NCBI RefSeq assembly: GCF_002127325.2
Contig: NC_035439.2
Location: 138,509,901 to 138,573,900, forward strand
Direction of reading: 5' to 3'
From: Helianthus annuus
Lineage: Eukaryota; Streptophyta; Magnoliopsida; Asterales; Asteraceae
DNA length: 64,000 nucleotides
Shown: in pieces, positions 35,201 through 46,800 of the stretch
Layout: every line of letters begins with the position of its first letter
Position numbering within the stretch: position 1 is the stretch's first letter
The notes under the pieces: model-generated
Databases searched by the model: none
Seen by the model: only the letters and a program-made list of their open reading frames with translations
Told to the model about the DNA's origin: nothing
Made by a program: the position numbers and the translations under genes

Positions 35201-36834
35201 ATTCAGATCACAAGAGTCTTCAGCATCTGTTCAATCAGAAGGAACTGAACATGCGTCAAAGGCGATGGATGGAAACTTTAAATGATTATGACTGCGAGAT
35301 AAGATACCATCCAGGCAAGGCCAATGTAGTTGCCGACGCCTTAAGTAGAAAGGAAAGGGTGAAACCGATCAGAATCAATGCCAAGCGCATTGAGATAAGG
35401 AATAATTTGAATGAAAGGGTGTTAGCTGCACAGAAGGAAGCTGTGTTGGAAGCTAACTATCCTGCGGAAAAATTAGGAGTAACTGAGGAGCAGTTATCCT
35501 ACGACAAAGATGGAATGCTACGACTAAACGGACGAATATGGGTTCCAGTTTATGGAGGACTTCGGGATGTTATCCTCCAGGAAGCCCACAGCTCTAAATA
35601 TTCCGTTCATCCTGGAGCTGATAAGATGTACCAGGATTTGAAAGCAAACTACTGGTGGATTGGTTTGAAAAAGTCAGTAGCTGAGCATGTAGCTAAATGT
35701 TTGACTTGTGCGCAAGTCAAGGCTGAGCATCAGAAGCCGTCAGGTTTGCTTCAACAACCTGAAATTCCCAAGTGGAAATGGGAGATGGTGACAATGGATT
35801 TCATCACCAAGTTGCCGAAGACGAAAAAGGGAAATGATACCATATGGGTCATAGTAGATAGACTGACGAAGTCAGCTCATTTTCTACCCATCAAGGAGAT
35901 GTATAGCTCCGATATGTTAGCTCAATTATACGTCGATAAGATTGTAGCGTTGCATGGTATACCTATATCTATTATCTCCGATAGAGATACTAGGTATACG
36001 TCGCATTTTTGGAAAAGTTTCCAGCAATCGTTGGGCACTCGTTTGAATTTTAGTACGGCTTATCACCCTCAGACCGATGGTCAGAGCGAGCGTACTATTC
36101 AAACTTTGGAAGACATGCTTCGTGCATGTGCGATCGATTTGGGTGGTAGTTGGGATAAGAACCTACCACTGATTGAATTCTCCTACAACAATAGCTACCA
36201 TTCCAGCATAAAGGCTGCGCCTTTTGAGGCCCTATACGGTAGAAAGTGTAGGTCACCCATTTGTTGGGCAGAAGTTGGAGATGTCCAGTTGTCAGGACCA
36301 GATATCGTTTTTGAAACGACGGACAAGATCGTTCAGATTCGCGATCGTTTGAAAGCTGCCAGAGATAGGCAGAAAAGTTATGCAGATCCAAAGCGCAAGG
36401 ATTTTCACTTCGATGTAGGTGATAAGGTATTGCTTAAAGTATCGCCCTGGAAGGGGGTGATGCGATTTGGTAAGAAAGGCAAGCTAAGCCCAAGATACAT
36501 AGGACCTTTCGAGATTATCGAACGTGTCGGGTCAGTCGCTTACAAGTTAAACTTGCCTGAAGAACTTAGCGCTATTCATAATGTGTTCCACATCTGTAAT
36601 TTGAAGAAGTGTTTCGCTGACGAATCACTGGTTATACCGCATACGGATATACACATAGATGAGAGTTTGAAATTCGTGGAAAAACCTTTGTCGATCGAGG
36701 ATCAACAGGTGAAAAAGCTTCGAAGGAAGTACATACCTATTGTAAAGGTCAAATGGGATGCCCGTAGAGGTCCCGAATATACGTGGGAAGTGGAATCCAC
36801 GATGCAAGAGAAATATCCTCATTTGTTTCAGTAA
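32257..36834 (+). CDS. gypsy-3 gag-pol polyprotein, intact
   Basis: 1525 codons from ATG to TAA without interruption. Domains by residue: a Lys/Ser/His-rich N-terminus (1-105); gag capsid-like domain (about 108-285); CCHC knuckles at about 357-370 ([14 protein letters not shown]) and 379-392 ([14 protein letters not shown]), with a preceding partial one; aspartic protease with DSGAD at about 439; RT with FIDD at about 773; RNase H (YCDAS at about 921); integrase with HHCC zinc region (about 1115-1160), first Asp of DDE at about 1180 and SDRD at about 1240; and a degenerate chromodomain-like tail (YIPIVKVKW to TWEVE, about 1492-1512). By family it encodes capsid assembly, maturation, reverse transcription and integration. 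Gag and pol are fused in one frame, as usual for Tekay elements. It lies 888 bp downstream of ORF1, so its translation needs splicing, internal entry or reinitiation. Confidence 0.96.
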   Translation: MAKSEETNSHSGEHPDDTKIHVTGAELQALVENAVAKAMDRQFRESSGTRSRTRTVTHVKPKTHSEAHSKPPSKKNEPKKDEGDNHSSNHSSIPKQEIKLKHDTHSKSCTYKYFVSCKPRDFTGEKGAVDCMTWIDEMDTVVDISGCADRDVVKYVSQSFKGDALAWWKSLLQAAGKATLYGMSWEQFVALIKENLCPQHEVERIESDFVSLVMKNLDCQAYLTTFNTLSRLVPYLVTPEPRRIARFIGGLAPEIKASVKASRPTTFRSVADLSLSLTQDVVRLRAMKSSEENKRKREDDTSRRSEKRHRGNNDHRKGSGSKKGDHQSGERPRCKTCKRHHFGKCRLEAKSQSQEKRCGICKSTDHKALDCKKLKDATCFGCNEKGHIRPNCPKNAKKADEGKKTNARVFRMDAKEAVLDDNVITGTFLVNDVFARVLFDSGADKSFVDDKFCKLLNLPVKALSVKYEVELADGTIETASTILDGCVISIRNHSFPLSLLPFKLAGFDIVIGMDWLAQNQAQIVCNRKQVVVKTPSGESLTIQGDTQHGLPEQVSMLKASRCMQKGCVIYMAQVTIDEPKPKIEDIPVISEYPEVFPEELPGLPPDRQVEFRIDIIPGAAPVARAPYRLAPTEMKELRTQLDDLLAKGFIRPSSSPWGAPILFVKKKDGSMRLCIDFRELNKVTIKNRYPLPRINDLFDQLQGASYFSKIDLRLGYHQLKVKEEDVHKTAFRTRYGHYEFLVMPFGLTNAPAAFMDLMNRVCKPYLDKFVIVFIDDILIYSKSRADHEKHLRCILKLLHQEKLYAKFSKCEFWLREVQFLGHVVSERGILVDPAKVEAVMNWQEPRTPTEIRSFLGLAGYYRRFIENFSRIAAPLTSLTRKKIKFDWGPKQQESFDILKKKLSNAPVLTLPDGVEEFVVYCDASHTGMGCVLMQKGKVIAYASRQLKVHEKNYTTHDLELGAVVFALKLWRHYLYGTKCIIYSDHKSLQHLFNQKELNMRQRRWMETLNDYDCEIRYHPGKANVVADALSRKERVKPIRINAKRIEIRNNLNERVLAAQKEAVLEANYPAEKLGVTEEQLSYDKDGMLRLNGRIWVPVYGGLRDVILQEAHSSKYSVHPGADKMYQDLKANYWWIGLKKSVAEHVAKCLTCAQVKAEHQKPSGLLQQPEIPKWKWEMVTMDFITKLPKTKKGNDTIWVIVDRLTKSAHFLPIKEMYSSDMLAQLYVDKIVALHGIPISIISDRDTRYTSHFWKSFQQSLGTRLNFSTAYHPQTDGQSERTIQTLEDMLRACAIDLGGSWDKNLPLIEFSYNNSYHSSIKAAPFEALYGRKCRSPICWAEVGDVQLSGPDIVFETTDKIVQIRDRLKAARDRQKSYADPKRKDFHFDVGDKVLLKVSPWKGVMRFGKKGKLSPRYIGPFEIIERVGSVAYKLNLPEELSAIHNVFHICNLKKCFADESLVIPHTDIHIDESLKFVEKPLSIEDQQVKKLRRKYIPIVKVKWDARRGPEYTWEVESTMQEKYPHLFQ

Positions 36835-36837
36835 ATC

Positions 36838-36870
36838 TCGAGGTCGAGATTTCTTTTAAGGGGGTGAGGA
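36838..36870 (+). other. gypsy-3 polypurine tract
   Basis: CTCGAGGTCGAG, then ATTTCTTTTAAG, then the purine run GGGGGTGAGGA, ending exactly at the 3' LTR start. CTCGAGGTCGAG is a palindrome-like counterpart of the TTTCGGGACGAAA dyad of gypsy-1 and gypsy-2. Confidence 0.85.
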
Positions 36871-39800
36871 TGTAACACCTCGAAAAATTTCGTCCAATAA
36901 TGTCTTGACACGTGTCATAAGGTTCCGGTATGTGAAAACATACTTTAGAGGGACTAAAAGTGACAAACAGTGAAAACTATGGAACGTAAGGGTCCAAAGT
37001 GTCAACAATGGATAAATAGACTCTATGATAACCCTACATAATGTTTATAACCTTAAACGGATGGTTCATGGATCATACGACGCGGAATTTGCACAAAAGT
37101 GAGGAATTACAAACTATAGGGGCCAAAAGTGTCAACATGTTGAATTTATACCTCTGAGTGAACTTTTGGCAGACCCGAAGCTTTTTAATGCTAAAATATA
37201 CTCACTAGAATATGTGGTAAAAATTTCATGAAGTTTCGTTAACGTATGAGAAAGTTATGGCCAAAACCGTACTTGAGGGGCTAAAAGCGTCAACGTCGAA
37301 TTTCATGGCTTTTCGGTTGAGCGCAAAGTTATCCGAGGACATTACCATGTTGGTAAATGTCCCAAGGTTCTTAGAAACCAAGTTTGGGGGTTTACGGGTC
37401 AAAATAAGTAGCCGAAACATCGCGTACAAGAGCAGGGACCAAAGCTGCCAAGTTTGAAAGTTGTTTGGCTGTTAAGCAGGTCAGGCGACCCGCCTGGACA
37501 GGCCCAAGCGGGCCGCGAACCCCTATCAGATGCAGAAATCGCGAAAATGACCATTTTGGGTCCGAATTTGAAGTGCATTACAGCTTTCATCACCTCTCTT
37601 TTGCTCCAATCAGCTTCCTTGCATGCCTAGGCTATTGTGACCTCTCTATAACATCTGAATTCACCTTAAATCAGATTATTCATTCACTTTCTTGGGGCAC
37701 TTGTTGTAAACAAAGAACACACACAACTTGCAAAACTCTCAAGGCAATTATGGAGCATTTCTGAACGACAAGGCTGACTCTAAGTGTTAACTAAGCTTCA
37801 TTAGGACCTTTGTAAGCTTCTATATCAGTCTCTAATTCGTTCTTGCTTTGATTAATTGTTAAAAGTCAAACCGTTGTTCTTATTATTTGACTTTTCGATT
37901 AAACGAGTTTTACTCTGTCATTTCTCAAATTGAAACCACTGATATGTTGGTATTTATGTGGGAAACAAACCCTCAAAAGGGTATTCTCTGATTCCCACTT
38001 TATGCATGCTAATTGTCGAGTCAAAGGTGTTATTAAAAAGTCAACAGAAATTGTTTTTGCGAAAAATAGCTTAAATGGTAATATAGATGACATGCAATCA
38101 GTTTGATCATCATAAATAACTTATAATATATGTAAGAATGTGTTTTACCATAATCAACTCGACAATCTTTAGTATAAATACGAATCGGAACCGAAAGTCT
38201 TGTAAAACGACTTTTTCGTAGACTATCGATTCGGATCCGTACATGCATGTTTGAGATCTGTAATGGAGAGTATTTTTGACTATTTTTATTTTAGTATAAC
38301 TTTCTGGAATTTTTAATACTTGAGTCTATGCTTAGCCGATTCATTTGCATGTTTCCGATTTATGCTTAAAGTTGACTATTTTGCCCTTTTTGATATAAAA
38401 CGTGATTTTTGGAAAAGTGAAAGAGTAGAAATCTTTATTTCTAATATATAAACTTGCACCAAGAATTTGAGATCAGTTAGTGGTCCAGATTTTGAGTTAT
38501 GGCCGATATCGTAAAACTATATCTTAAAGTTACATAAACGGCGCATTTAGCGTATAACCTATTTCAGGCCACGTTTTGATACAAAACTTTTTACCCACTG
38601 ATGCTATATAATATTTTGGGATTTTTGATGATTTTTATTTAATTTTTGGCTGATCGTTTCTTAGATCGCTAAGTTATTTCGGTTTATGCCGGTTTTGACC
38701 GTTTAAGCCATAAAATGAGTTTTACACATTCTTTTGACCCGAAACCTTTTTCTACTGATTTTATATGTTAAATAAATTATTTTGAGCATTCTGGAAATAT
38801 AAAAATCTCAGCTTTCTTTTGAAAACCCGGAAACGGCTCTAAATCGTATTTTAAGCGTTTTTAGCGCATAGTGAGCGTTATACTCATTTTAAACATATAA
38901 GACTCATACCTACTGATGTATTTAGTATATTTTCATATAATAACAGTAAGTATAAATGTTTTAACTCAGATTTCCAGTTTTGGCATTTTTAGCCCTCGTG
39001 AAATTACTAAAATACCCCTACGGTGCATAGTTTGATTTTAAATGTTAAGTTTGGTATATGGGTCATACCCTACTGTTATAATATGTTAAATGAAGTATGT
39101 TTACTGTATAAACCAGACCCGAAACTCAGATTTCTAATTTGACTCTTTTATAATCTTTTAAATGACCAAAATGCCCTTATAAGGCATAAATTGAGTTTAA
39201 AATTATTCGGGGCACAATAGAACATAACTTACTGATATTATATCATATTTAAAGCATATTATCTCAGGGAACTTGCATTTGACTCTTTTGACTACCCGTA
39301 ACGCCCTTTTAGCGTTCGGCTCGGTTTACGTAACTAGTTTGCGTAAATTGACCGAAACGGGTCAAACATTATCATTTTTATCTCAAAATCCAGAATGTAT
39401 TTAGTATACCCATATTATACAAGTATTCAAACTTGTCGGGTCTAAATCACATTCTATCCGGTCCTTCGCTTAATCGTGCGCTTGTACCGTATCGTTCTTA
39501 AAACTAATCGGTCAAAGCTTAGGCTTAAATAAAAGACCCGTTAGGAATCTAATAGGTTATTATAAACCTTTGTTCCAGATTAGGAGGCCCGGTAAAAGCT
39601 ACCTACACTTACCATTTGTGATTCATACTTGCTCAGGTAAATACATTTCGACTTATTTTCCCTATACGGGCTTGGGGTACGGTATTTAAAATACCGCTTG
39701 ATCGAGCGCACAAATCCTGCGCCCTATGGGTGTACAGTCTTGAATAGTTTGTGCGACTCGTTTAAACAGTCTTGTCTTACTTTAGGCTTTGGGGGGTTAT

Positions 39801-40408
39801 TGACCGTGTCCCGGATATCCTCGGCATTATCTTACGAGATGGCCACGACCAGAGCACGGGGTGTAGGCGTACACCCGGCGTGTATAACTCTTTAATGTGG
39901 TGTGTCATTTAATCTTTAGCCCGGACAGCAGATCCCGGGCCACCAAAAGTACGAGTACATGTAATTCGTTCACAAGTTTATATTGCATAATTATCCCAAG
40001 TTAATAAAAATATTTATGCCTTGTGCATTTAAATCAATTTTCAATCATTTTCAAAATGAGTCAGTTGATTTGTATTTACCAGTGTAAACTGACGTATTTT
40101 CCCAAAAGGTTAAGTGCAGGTACTATACGAACTAGGCTGGCTGTTTCCTAAGAGCGTCCACTATAGTCTCGCAAGCTCGGACGACAAAATAAACTGTTGA
40201 AAAATTTTATCTTATTTTTATTTGATCCGCCTGTGGATCCGTTTCAACTACTTATGATGTTATTATTACATTTAATTAAAGTTGAAATGTATCTATTCTG
40301 CTTCCGCTGTGCATTATTATATTGTGTTGTTTGTCTATGACGATGCCAACCAAGTCACTGTACCCCACACCGGGCCCACCGGTGACATGTGGAGGTCGGG
40401 GTGTGACA
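36871..40408 (+). mobile_element. gypsy-3 3' LTR
   Basis: 3538 bp, nearly identical to 26351-29889. It lacks one T at about 37206 and differs at about 14 single bases by eye. It ends GGTGTGACA before the second TAGAT target repeat. Confidence 0.95.
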
Positions 40409-41965
40409 TAGATGCAAGTCATTCGTGTACAATCATCCACGAATATTACAAAAAAACGGTAGTTTTGCCCCCCCCCCCCCAATAATAGGAGTAGGACCCC
40501 AAACATGAGAGTGAATTAATGAAAATGGCACATCAACCCTCGTGTTATTTGGTTTAAAGGTTTGCCTGTGGCTTTTAGCCAATACACAAGTTTCACCAAG
40601 GAGATGTATTGTTCGAAGGAAAAAGTTTAGGAAATTAAATATGTAAATAACCCGTAGATGGATGTCCCAATCTTCTATGCCATAACCATGCTTCCCATTC
40701 TGGTGTTCCATGAGCCAGCGTCACAGTACCGTTTTGAGTCACCTCATCCATATAGTATAATCCTTGTCTTTCAGTGCCACGCCCAATAATCCATCCCGTC
40801 CTGATATCCTGTAAGGGACAAAAGGTTGGTTGCATGAGAACTAAGCAAATAAGTTCTTTTGTAACATGGCTTATTGATAAAAGTTTATGTGATAGTGAAG
40901 GCACGTAAAGACAATTAGAAAGTCTAAGTGTTGAAGAAATCTCAATCGTTCCTCCTGATTTCACGCTCATTTTTTCGCCATTTGCTGTTTTTATATATTC
41001 TCTTCTAGGTTTGGATAATGACGTAAGATCCGAAAAATCATAGGTCATGGTATCGGTTGCCCCACAATCAAATATCCATGAATTATCCCACTTTTCACCA
41101 TAATTTTTAGCTATATTTGCATTACCACCATAGTTTTGGTGGTTTTTGCAAAGTTTAAAACTTTCTTTTATAAAATCTATGAAACCATTAAAGTTTGTTT
41201 TTTTGAGGGACAAAATTGCAATTTTCTTTTTGATAAAGTGGAGTCGTTAGAGATGGTTTCAAGATATTTGATGAATTGCAATTTTCATTTTGACTAAATT
41301 GCAATTTTGCTTTTTGAGTTAACAGAGACTTCGAGAAGTTTTTTGGTAGGTATTTTTCTTTTTTATAAAGTGGGGTTTTCAAGAGTCCATCTCTCTCAAT
41401 CCCAATACCTATATTCATGGTGAAAGTTCCATCCTCCTCACTGTGTTCAACCGCCGCCGCCATTCCTCCAAATCCGCTACTATTCCGGTTCCCATCTCTG
41501 GTGGTTTCACGGTTGACGGTGGTGGGTGTTTTCCTTTTCTTCTGTGCCGTAAGTTTTATGCCTTTCTTGTGACCATCGGACCACCACTCTCGATATACAA
41601 CGAGTCTAAAACACCGGTCCTTGGTATGCTTTGTCATACCACAGTGGTCACATTTAAGGTGAGACTTGTCTTCTTTAGCCACACTGTTTTTTTACATCAC
41701 TTCGCCGGTATCCCTTAGAAGCAAGCCCCAACCCTTCCGATTCAGTGGCTATCAAACTTGCTGCAATGCCCTGTGTGTCATTGAGAGGTGCTCCGAGGAT
41801 GTTCTGGTGAGCGGCCTCCTTGCGAACAGTGGCGTATGCGGCCTCCGCCATTGGAAGTGGTTCTGACCGGAGTATCTCCCTCTTTATTGGGTCATACTTT
41901 CGGTCGAGGGCGTTTAAAAACTGGAATAGCTTCTGTTCATTCCTGATTTTGAAATACTTTGTCTG
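40409..41965 (-). pseudogene. copia gag, protease and start of integrase
   Basis: Read leftward: a C-terminal gag piece with FQFLNALDRKYDPIKREIL and MAEAAYATVRKEAAHQNILG (about 41920-41770); a CCHC knuckle CDHCGMTKHTKDRC (about 41650); a protease with IFDCGATDTM (about 41080-41050), where Cys stands in place of the usual Ser but the catalytic Asp is kept; the pre-integrase LWHRRLGHPSTG region (about 40680); and the integrase start FVDDCTRMT (about 40440), cut by gypsy-3. The frame changes at about 41210 (in a T run), about 40640 and near a poly-C run at 40466-40480. The gag N-terminus is lost at about 41965. Confidence 0.88.
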
Positions 41966-42108
41966 TAATAACTACTTTGCTTGATATGTTATGGTATGGG
42001 ACGTAACGTTAAATATTTGGTAATATTAGTTGTTATGGATTTCTTCTAGACAATCTGTTTCGCTCAGTGCCACGCCCCGATGTTTCCGCCATCGGTTGGG
42101 ATGTGCCA
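41966..42108 (+). mobile_element. Fragment of a gypsy-2-type LTR (3' end)
   Basis: About 140 bp resembling the terminal part of the gypsy-2 LTR in plus orientation. Shared stretches include ATGGTATGGGACGTA, TTAGTTGTTATGG and GACAATCTGTTTCGCTCAGT. Both then have CCGCCATCGGTTGGG with a degenerate terminus GATGTGCCA. It is joined directly to the broken copia gag. The left boundary is approximate. Confidence 0.7.
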
Positions 42109-42649
42109 TGTAGAAAGGAAAAAAATAACAAAGTTTTTTTTTATTCAACATGATTTTTTTAAAGCTCAAGTATTTGGTGTGTTTAATGGGATATTAAAAG
42201 ATGATTTTTTAAAAGTTCAAAATATTGTAATCTAGATTGTGCCAGATGGGTTGATTTCAATATCCGTGATGTAATTTTGTAAGTGTCGGGTTTCAGTTGT
42301 TTACGGGCCTGGTGATGTAATTTTGTAAGTGTCGGGTTTCAGTTGCTTGCGGGCCCGGTTTTTATATTTTCAATATAGAAGTTTCGCTGTTAAGCCATGC
42401 GTAGTGGTAAGGGTGAATAATGCCCCACCTATGGGTGTTTTCCGTCACATGTCATCCTAGTCAACAAAGGGACGTTTTTCACAAATGGACGTAGTAGTGA
42501 TAATGCCGAATAATACCCCATCAATCATTAAACAATTATTAAATTCATTAGATAAAAACATTACATTTAAAAAAACCCGAAATAAGAAAAAAAAAATTAA
42601 AATCCTAAAAAAAATAAAAAACGATACAAATAAATAAAAAACTATTAAG
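42109..42649. other. Non-coding stretch with a short tandem duplication
   Basis: AT-rich. A ~45-bp unit (GTGATGTAATTTTGTAAG... through CGGGCC) is present twice at about 42267-42308 and 42312-42353, with a few changes. From about 42395 the sequence may be the non-coding end of the Harbinger-like element to the right; no clear terminal inverted repeat was found. Confidence 0.5.
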
Positions 42650-43806
42650 CTAGAGTCCGTATTTTTGACGGATTTGTTGCCGACGCATTTGAGCTAGGAT
42701 CAACGCGTCGCCGGTGAGATGGTCGATGGGTTTAGACAAAAATTCGATATCTTTCTCCATGTGTCTCGATTCTTGTATCGCGACAAACTTTTTGTTTTCG
42801 GCGTTTCTCTTCGAAATCTTGCTTCAATATTTCGGGATTCGATGAAGAGGACTCCGCTTTTTTCCCTTATTTTTGGTACTTCTTCTACCCGACGGTCGTT
42901 CCAACTCCAAATCCTCGTCGTCTAAAATAATATTCAAATCGACGTTACGAGCATCTGAGGTGGGTGTGTCCGGGTCAATCGACGATGATGTTTTGGACCG
43001 CTTTGATTTACGCCTACCGCTAGACGTCATCGTCGGTACGTTTGATCATTTTGGACTTCCTCGTAAAAGCTCCCAACATCTCAAATACGTGAAACTGCCT
43101 TTGTAGCATTGTATTCTTCCAACGATCTTGTAATAATATTACCATCGTTTTGGCCGCTTCCCCAGTTGTCTCGAATGCGTTGGAAGACCTCTTGAAACTG
43201 GTGACATTTAAAGTTGATATCGGTCCATTTGCTCGAAATAGAATCTTTATCTCGATATTCATCTTTCCCTATTGCTTAAAGAACGTTTCACGATTTTTTT
43301 GCCAAAAAAGAGTAATGTTTGATAATTTTCTACAAAGAAATACAAAAATTATAATGTTATATTTTACAAAAAAATATATGGGCCGAATTATGTAAAAAAA
43401 ATAACTTTTTAAAATGCATACCAACATCGGGGGCCTTCGATATATCTAGCCACGCACGTGCCAGCGCGTATTCCTCGTCTTTCGTCCATACTTGGTAGTT
43501 TCCTTTTCAACGAGTAGCGGTTGGATCTTTCTTTTTGTGAGACCTTTTCCCACGTTTGGATCCGTCGACAACGGGGACGGGTTGTGTCTCCGGCACCGTT
43601 TCTATCTCTGGATCGATATCTTGAGTAGACGGTTGCGAACCGCCCATGGTTGGAAAGGTTTGCGGAACTTGTAAGAATGGTTGCGAACCGCCCGGTGCTA
43701 GTATTTGGGCGTACACAAATACATTAGGATCCATATTTGTTCGGCCGATATGTGTTGGGGTTACCGAGTCTCGACGGCACACCGAATGGGGTTGGAAGGG
43801 ATTCAT
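42650..43806 (-). pseudogene. Harbinger-type Myb/SANT-like ORF1 relic (often annotated 'glutathione S-transferase T3-like')
   Basis: From ATG 43806 reading leftward: a Pro/Gln-rich N-terminus; KRGKRSHKKKDPTATR; then the trihelix/SANT-like VWTKDEEYALARAWLDIS; EYRDKDSISSKWTDINFKCHQF; GSGQNDGNIITRSLEEY; SGRRKSKRSKTSSS; and a C-terminal FLSKPIDHLTGDALILAQMRRQQ region ending at TAG 42652-42650. This protein type (Myb/SANT with NAM-associated C-terminus) is the ORF1 of PIF/Harbinger elements and its plant relatives. A likely GT-AG intron lies at 43421-43330. Lesions: TGA where Trp is expected just after TATR (about 43508), and further frame changes near 43080 and 42900. The gene is non-functional. 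Confidence 0.75.
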
Positions 43807-43891
43807 GATTGTGGGTGAAAAGTGGAGAAAGTTTTTAAAATATAGAGAATGTGGGTGAAAAGTTTATAAAAAACGAGGTGAGAAGTGGGAG

Positions 43892-43898
43892 TTATATA
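43892..43898 (-). promoter_or_regulatory. Possible TATA box for the Harbinger-like relic
   Basis: TATATAA on the minus strand about 90 nt upstream of the presumed ATG at 43806. Confidence 0.4.
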
Positions 43899-46800
43899 GG
43901 GTAAAGTTGAAAAAAATACTATTAATGCATTTAACCATTGATCAATGGTATAATTTCGAAAAGGGTGCGGCAAGAGCGTTTTTAAAACAACGCTATTCAA
44001 ATTTTTTGTTCAAAAACACCTCAGGGGCGGTTGGGCCGGCATAGTTGGGCGTTGTTTTATAATAAAACGCCCCATTCTGAGACAAGTACGGGTGTTCTTA
44101 AAAAAAAAATGATCGCTCTTTTTTTTAGGGATGGTACAAGGATATATAAGTCATTTTAAGTTATGGATACCTTAGCTGATGTGATCGACCTGACGTTGCC
44201 TCCTTTCAGCGATAATGTAGTGATGCGATTCTTTCAACTAAATATTGGGTTTTATTTTTATTTGTATTTTTATTATTAAAATTTGACTTTCATTATTTAT
44301 AACCTGGATTTTATGAATTTTAAAAAGTTATAATAACAGAAAACTAGAATAACTGCAATATATATATAGAGTAGGGTTCATTTCAGAACTACTCTTATTA
44401 CGAGAACCACGAGAACAATTGTAAACACAACAAAATAAACCCATCCACCACTATCACCCAAAACCTAAACATCCACCTTCACCCCACCATAACCCAAGGT
44501 TATAAGTAGTATGCATGTATATACGTATACGTACATATACGCGATACACGCACCGATTTGAAAAGTATATACAAGTATATATATACGCATACGTATGCAA
44601 GGAGACCAATGGTGACAACAAACAAGGTATGACAAGCAAATAAAGATAGTGTTAAAAATATTATTTCTTTTAACAAAGCATCGAACTCGGGAAATATATT
44701 AATATTAAAGGAAAAGTATATTATAAACTATCGATTTAGTGAAACGATATCTCACGAGATGATAATATATATTTTTGAACATAAAAATATATTATTACTA
44801 GATCAGATCGATCATGTGAGGACACAAATATACATGAGGGGCTAGGCCCAGGAACATGATACAAACAAGGGTGTGTATATATATGTGTAGATAGATTACA
44901 TGTATATGGTCATTCGGATAATCACCCACCAATGTGTCTAAACAAACATAGGTTTTTAAAACAACTAAATAATCTGAAGTCTTAACAAGGATTTGGTGAA
45001 AGACTTGCACATTAATCAAACGATTAGACCAAAGTGTCTTAATGGACACTTGTAGGCCGGCGTTGATACATGGAACATTGTTGATTGCTAGCATTGTGCA
45101 CGGATCGCAAGTTATGAGTCTCGTGGCCCATCTTTTAAATATTTTGTTTTCAAAATAAGGGGGAATACATGTTTATCAATGGTATGATAGTTATGTAATG
45201 AAATCAACTAGATTATGTGTGCCTAAGTGGTAGTGCATTTAGTAGCCATTTCACAGCATGAACCGCAGAATAATCAGTCAGATCTATCGACTCTGGGCAA
45301 GCTCCACTTCTGGTCCGTGAGATTCTTTGGGAGTGCTTTTGTGTGACAACTAGTGGCATGTCACTAGGAATTCATCACTTAACTCAACGAAACGCTGTTA
45401 TATTTCAACATAAGTTGTAAGTGATACCTGCTCTAATGATACCACTTATTGTGGTTTGTACACAAGTTTTAAAAATTTTCTTTTATCTATGTATTAGTTT
45501 TTTTTTTCTTTTTTTGCAACACAAGCGATAAAAGTATAAAAATTTTCAAACGCTTTTAGAAACTCCCACTAATGATTCATTTACATAAAGCCTAGGAGTC
45601 CGGAGGAACAAACATATCGTGTATAATTCTCGGCTCATATTGTTTAGGCCCGTATATTCGTTTTTCCAAATCAAGTAATTAAAAAAAAAAATACTGTTAT
45701 AGTGTAAGATATATTGCAGCTTAAAGGCTATAGGGATTAAAAAACTAAATACGCTACAACTTATTTCAACCAATATTGGTGGCCAACTTGGGGTGTTATA
45801 TTCATATTTAGAATCATATGCTCCATTAAGATCAATATTTTCGATATTTTTAATAAAAAATAAAACCTTTGATATTCCTTATGAGAATCAGCTATTAGTT
45901 TTTCAATCCACAATAAGTATAAAACTTATTTTATAATATAAAATTACAATGATAAGGTTACCTTGAACCTGAGAATGTTGGGATATCTGTATATTATAGC
46001 CTAGGCTAAAGTTACTCTAAAGAATAACATTCGAAAATCCGTACGATAATAAGGGAACCAAAATCATTGACAATGGCATATATAGAATATAGAGTACGTA
46101 ATAAACAGACATTATGTTTCATTAGTCGTTAAATAATTTTTTTAACCATGGGTAATAATAAATATGTGGTTTTACAATCAAGTTTTTTTCTAATAAATTT
46201 GTTTTGTAGATACAATCTAATACTCTGGTTTTGACTTTTGAGACCGATTTTTATTTATAAAATACAACCTACGACCAAATTTTAATTTTAAATTTTGTTT
46301 TTTAAATATAACTAGTAATAACACCCGCGCGCGTTGCGGCGCGACAAGCGTTATGTGATGTGTTAACCATATGAAAACGCACGTTTTGACGTATTCGATT
46401 GAACTCAATGTATCCTATAGTTGCATTGCCATTGGATCAAAACGTAACGTAAATCGAATTTATATCGTACTATCATAACGTATTATACGCGACCCGACTA
46501 ACTCGAATTTATACCGTCAAACTCTCGAGGGATTCAAAGTGGCATTTGCAAAGTTCATAAAAAGTTAAGTGGTTAAAAATTGCATTTCCTAAACTTAAGG
46601 ACTAAGAAAGGGGAAAGTTAAAATTTGATAAAGTTTTGTGTAAGAAGGAAACTATAACAAAGTTGGGGCTGAAAAGGAAACTAACATAAAGTTAGGGAGT
46701 TAAAAACAAACTATTTGTAAAATAGAGTAGTAGTTTAGGAACTAAATTTGTCATTTTATGAAACTTTAAAGGTACCAAAGTAAAAGGGTTAAAATTGTAA

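Larger units (their letters stand above)
26351..40408 (+). mobile_element. gypsy-3: complete Tekay-like LTR retrotransposon with extra ORF
   Basis: 14,058 bp with every hallmark: identical-ended LTRs (TGTAACACC to GGTGTGACA), 5-bp target repeat TAGAT (26346-26350 and 40409-40413), primer site, ORF1, a hairpin array, a single uninterrupted gag-pol, and a purine tract before the 3' LTR. By eye the LTRs differ at about 14 substitutions and one 1-bp indel in 3.54 kb (~0.4%), which points to a recent insertion. It lies inside a dead copia integrase gene. Both major ORFs are open, so it could be autonomous, but expression is not known. Confidence 0.95.
20008..41965 (-). mobile_element. Degraded Ty1/copia element, split by three insertions
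   Basis: Minus-strand copia pieces occur in the correct order when read leftward: gag and protease (41965-40700), start of integrase (about 40500-40414), rest of integrase and linker (26350-25330), RT and RNase H (21983-20383), and the 3' LTR start (20382-20008). The gaps are gypsy-3 (26351-40408) and solo LTR B (21984-25329). The left end is cut by gypsy-2. The gag N-terminus, leader and 5' LTR are missing, replaced at about 41966 by a gypsy-2-type LTR end. Several frameshifts and stops show this is an old, dead copy. Confidence 0.88.

Noticed and set aside
42395..44100. Terminal inverted repeats for the Harbinger-like relic
   Set aside because: I compared both flanks and could not find a convincing pair.
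44798..45094. 99-codon minus-strand frame
   Set aside because: No recognisable family, AT-driven composition, isolated in non-coding DNA.
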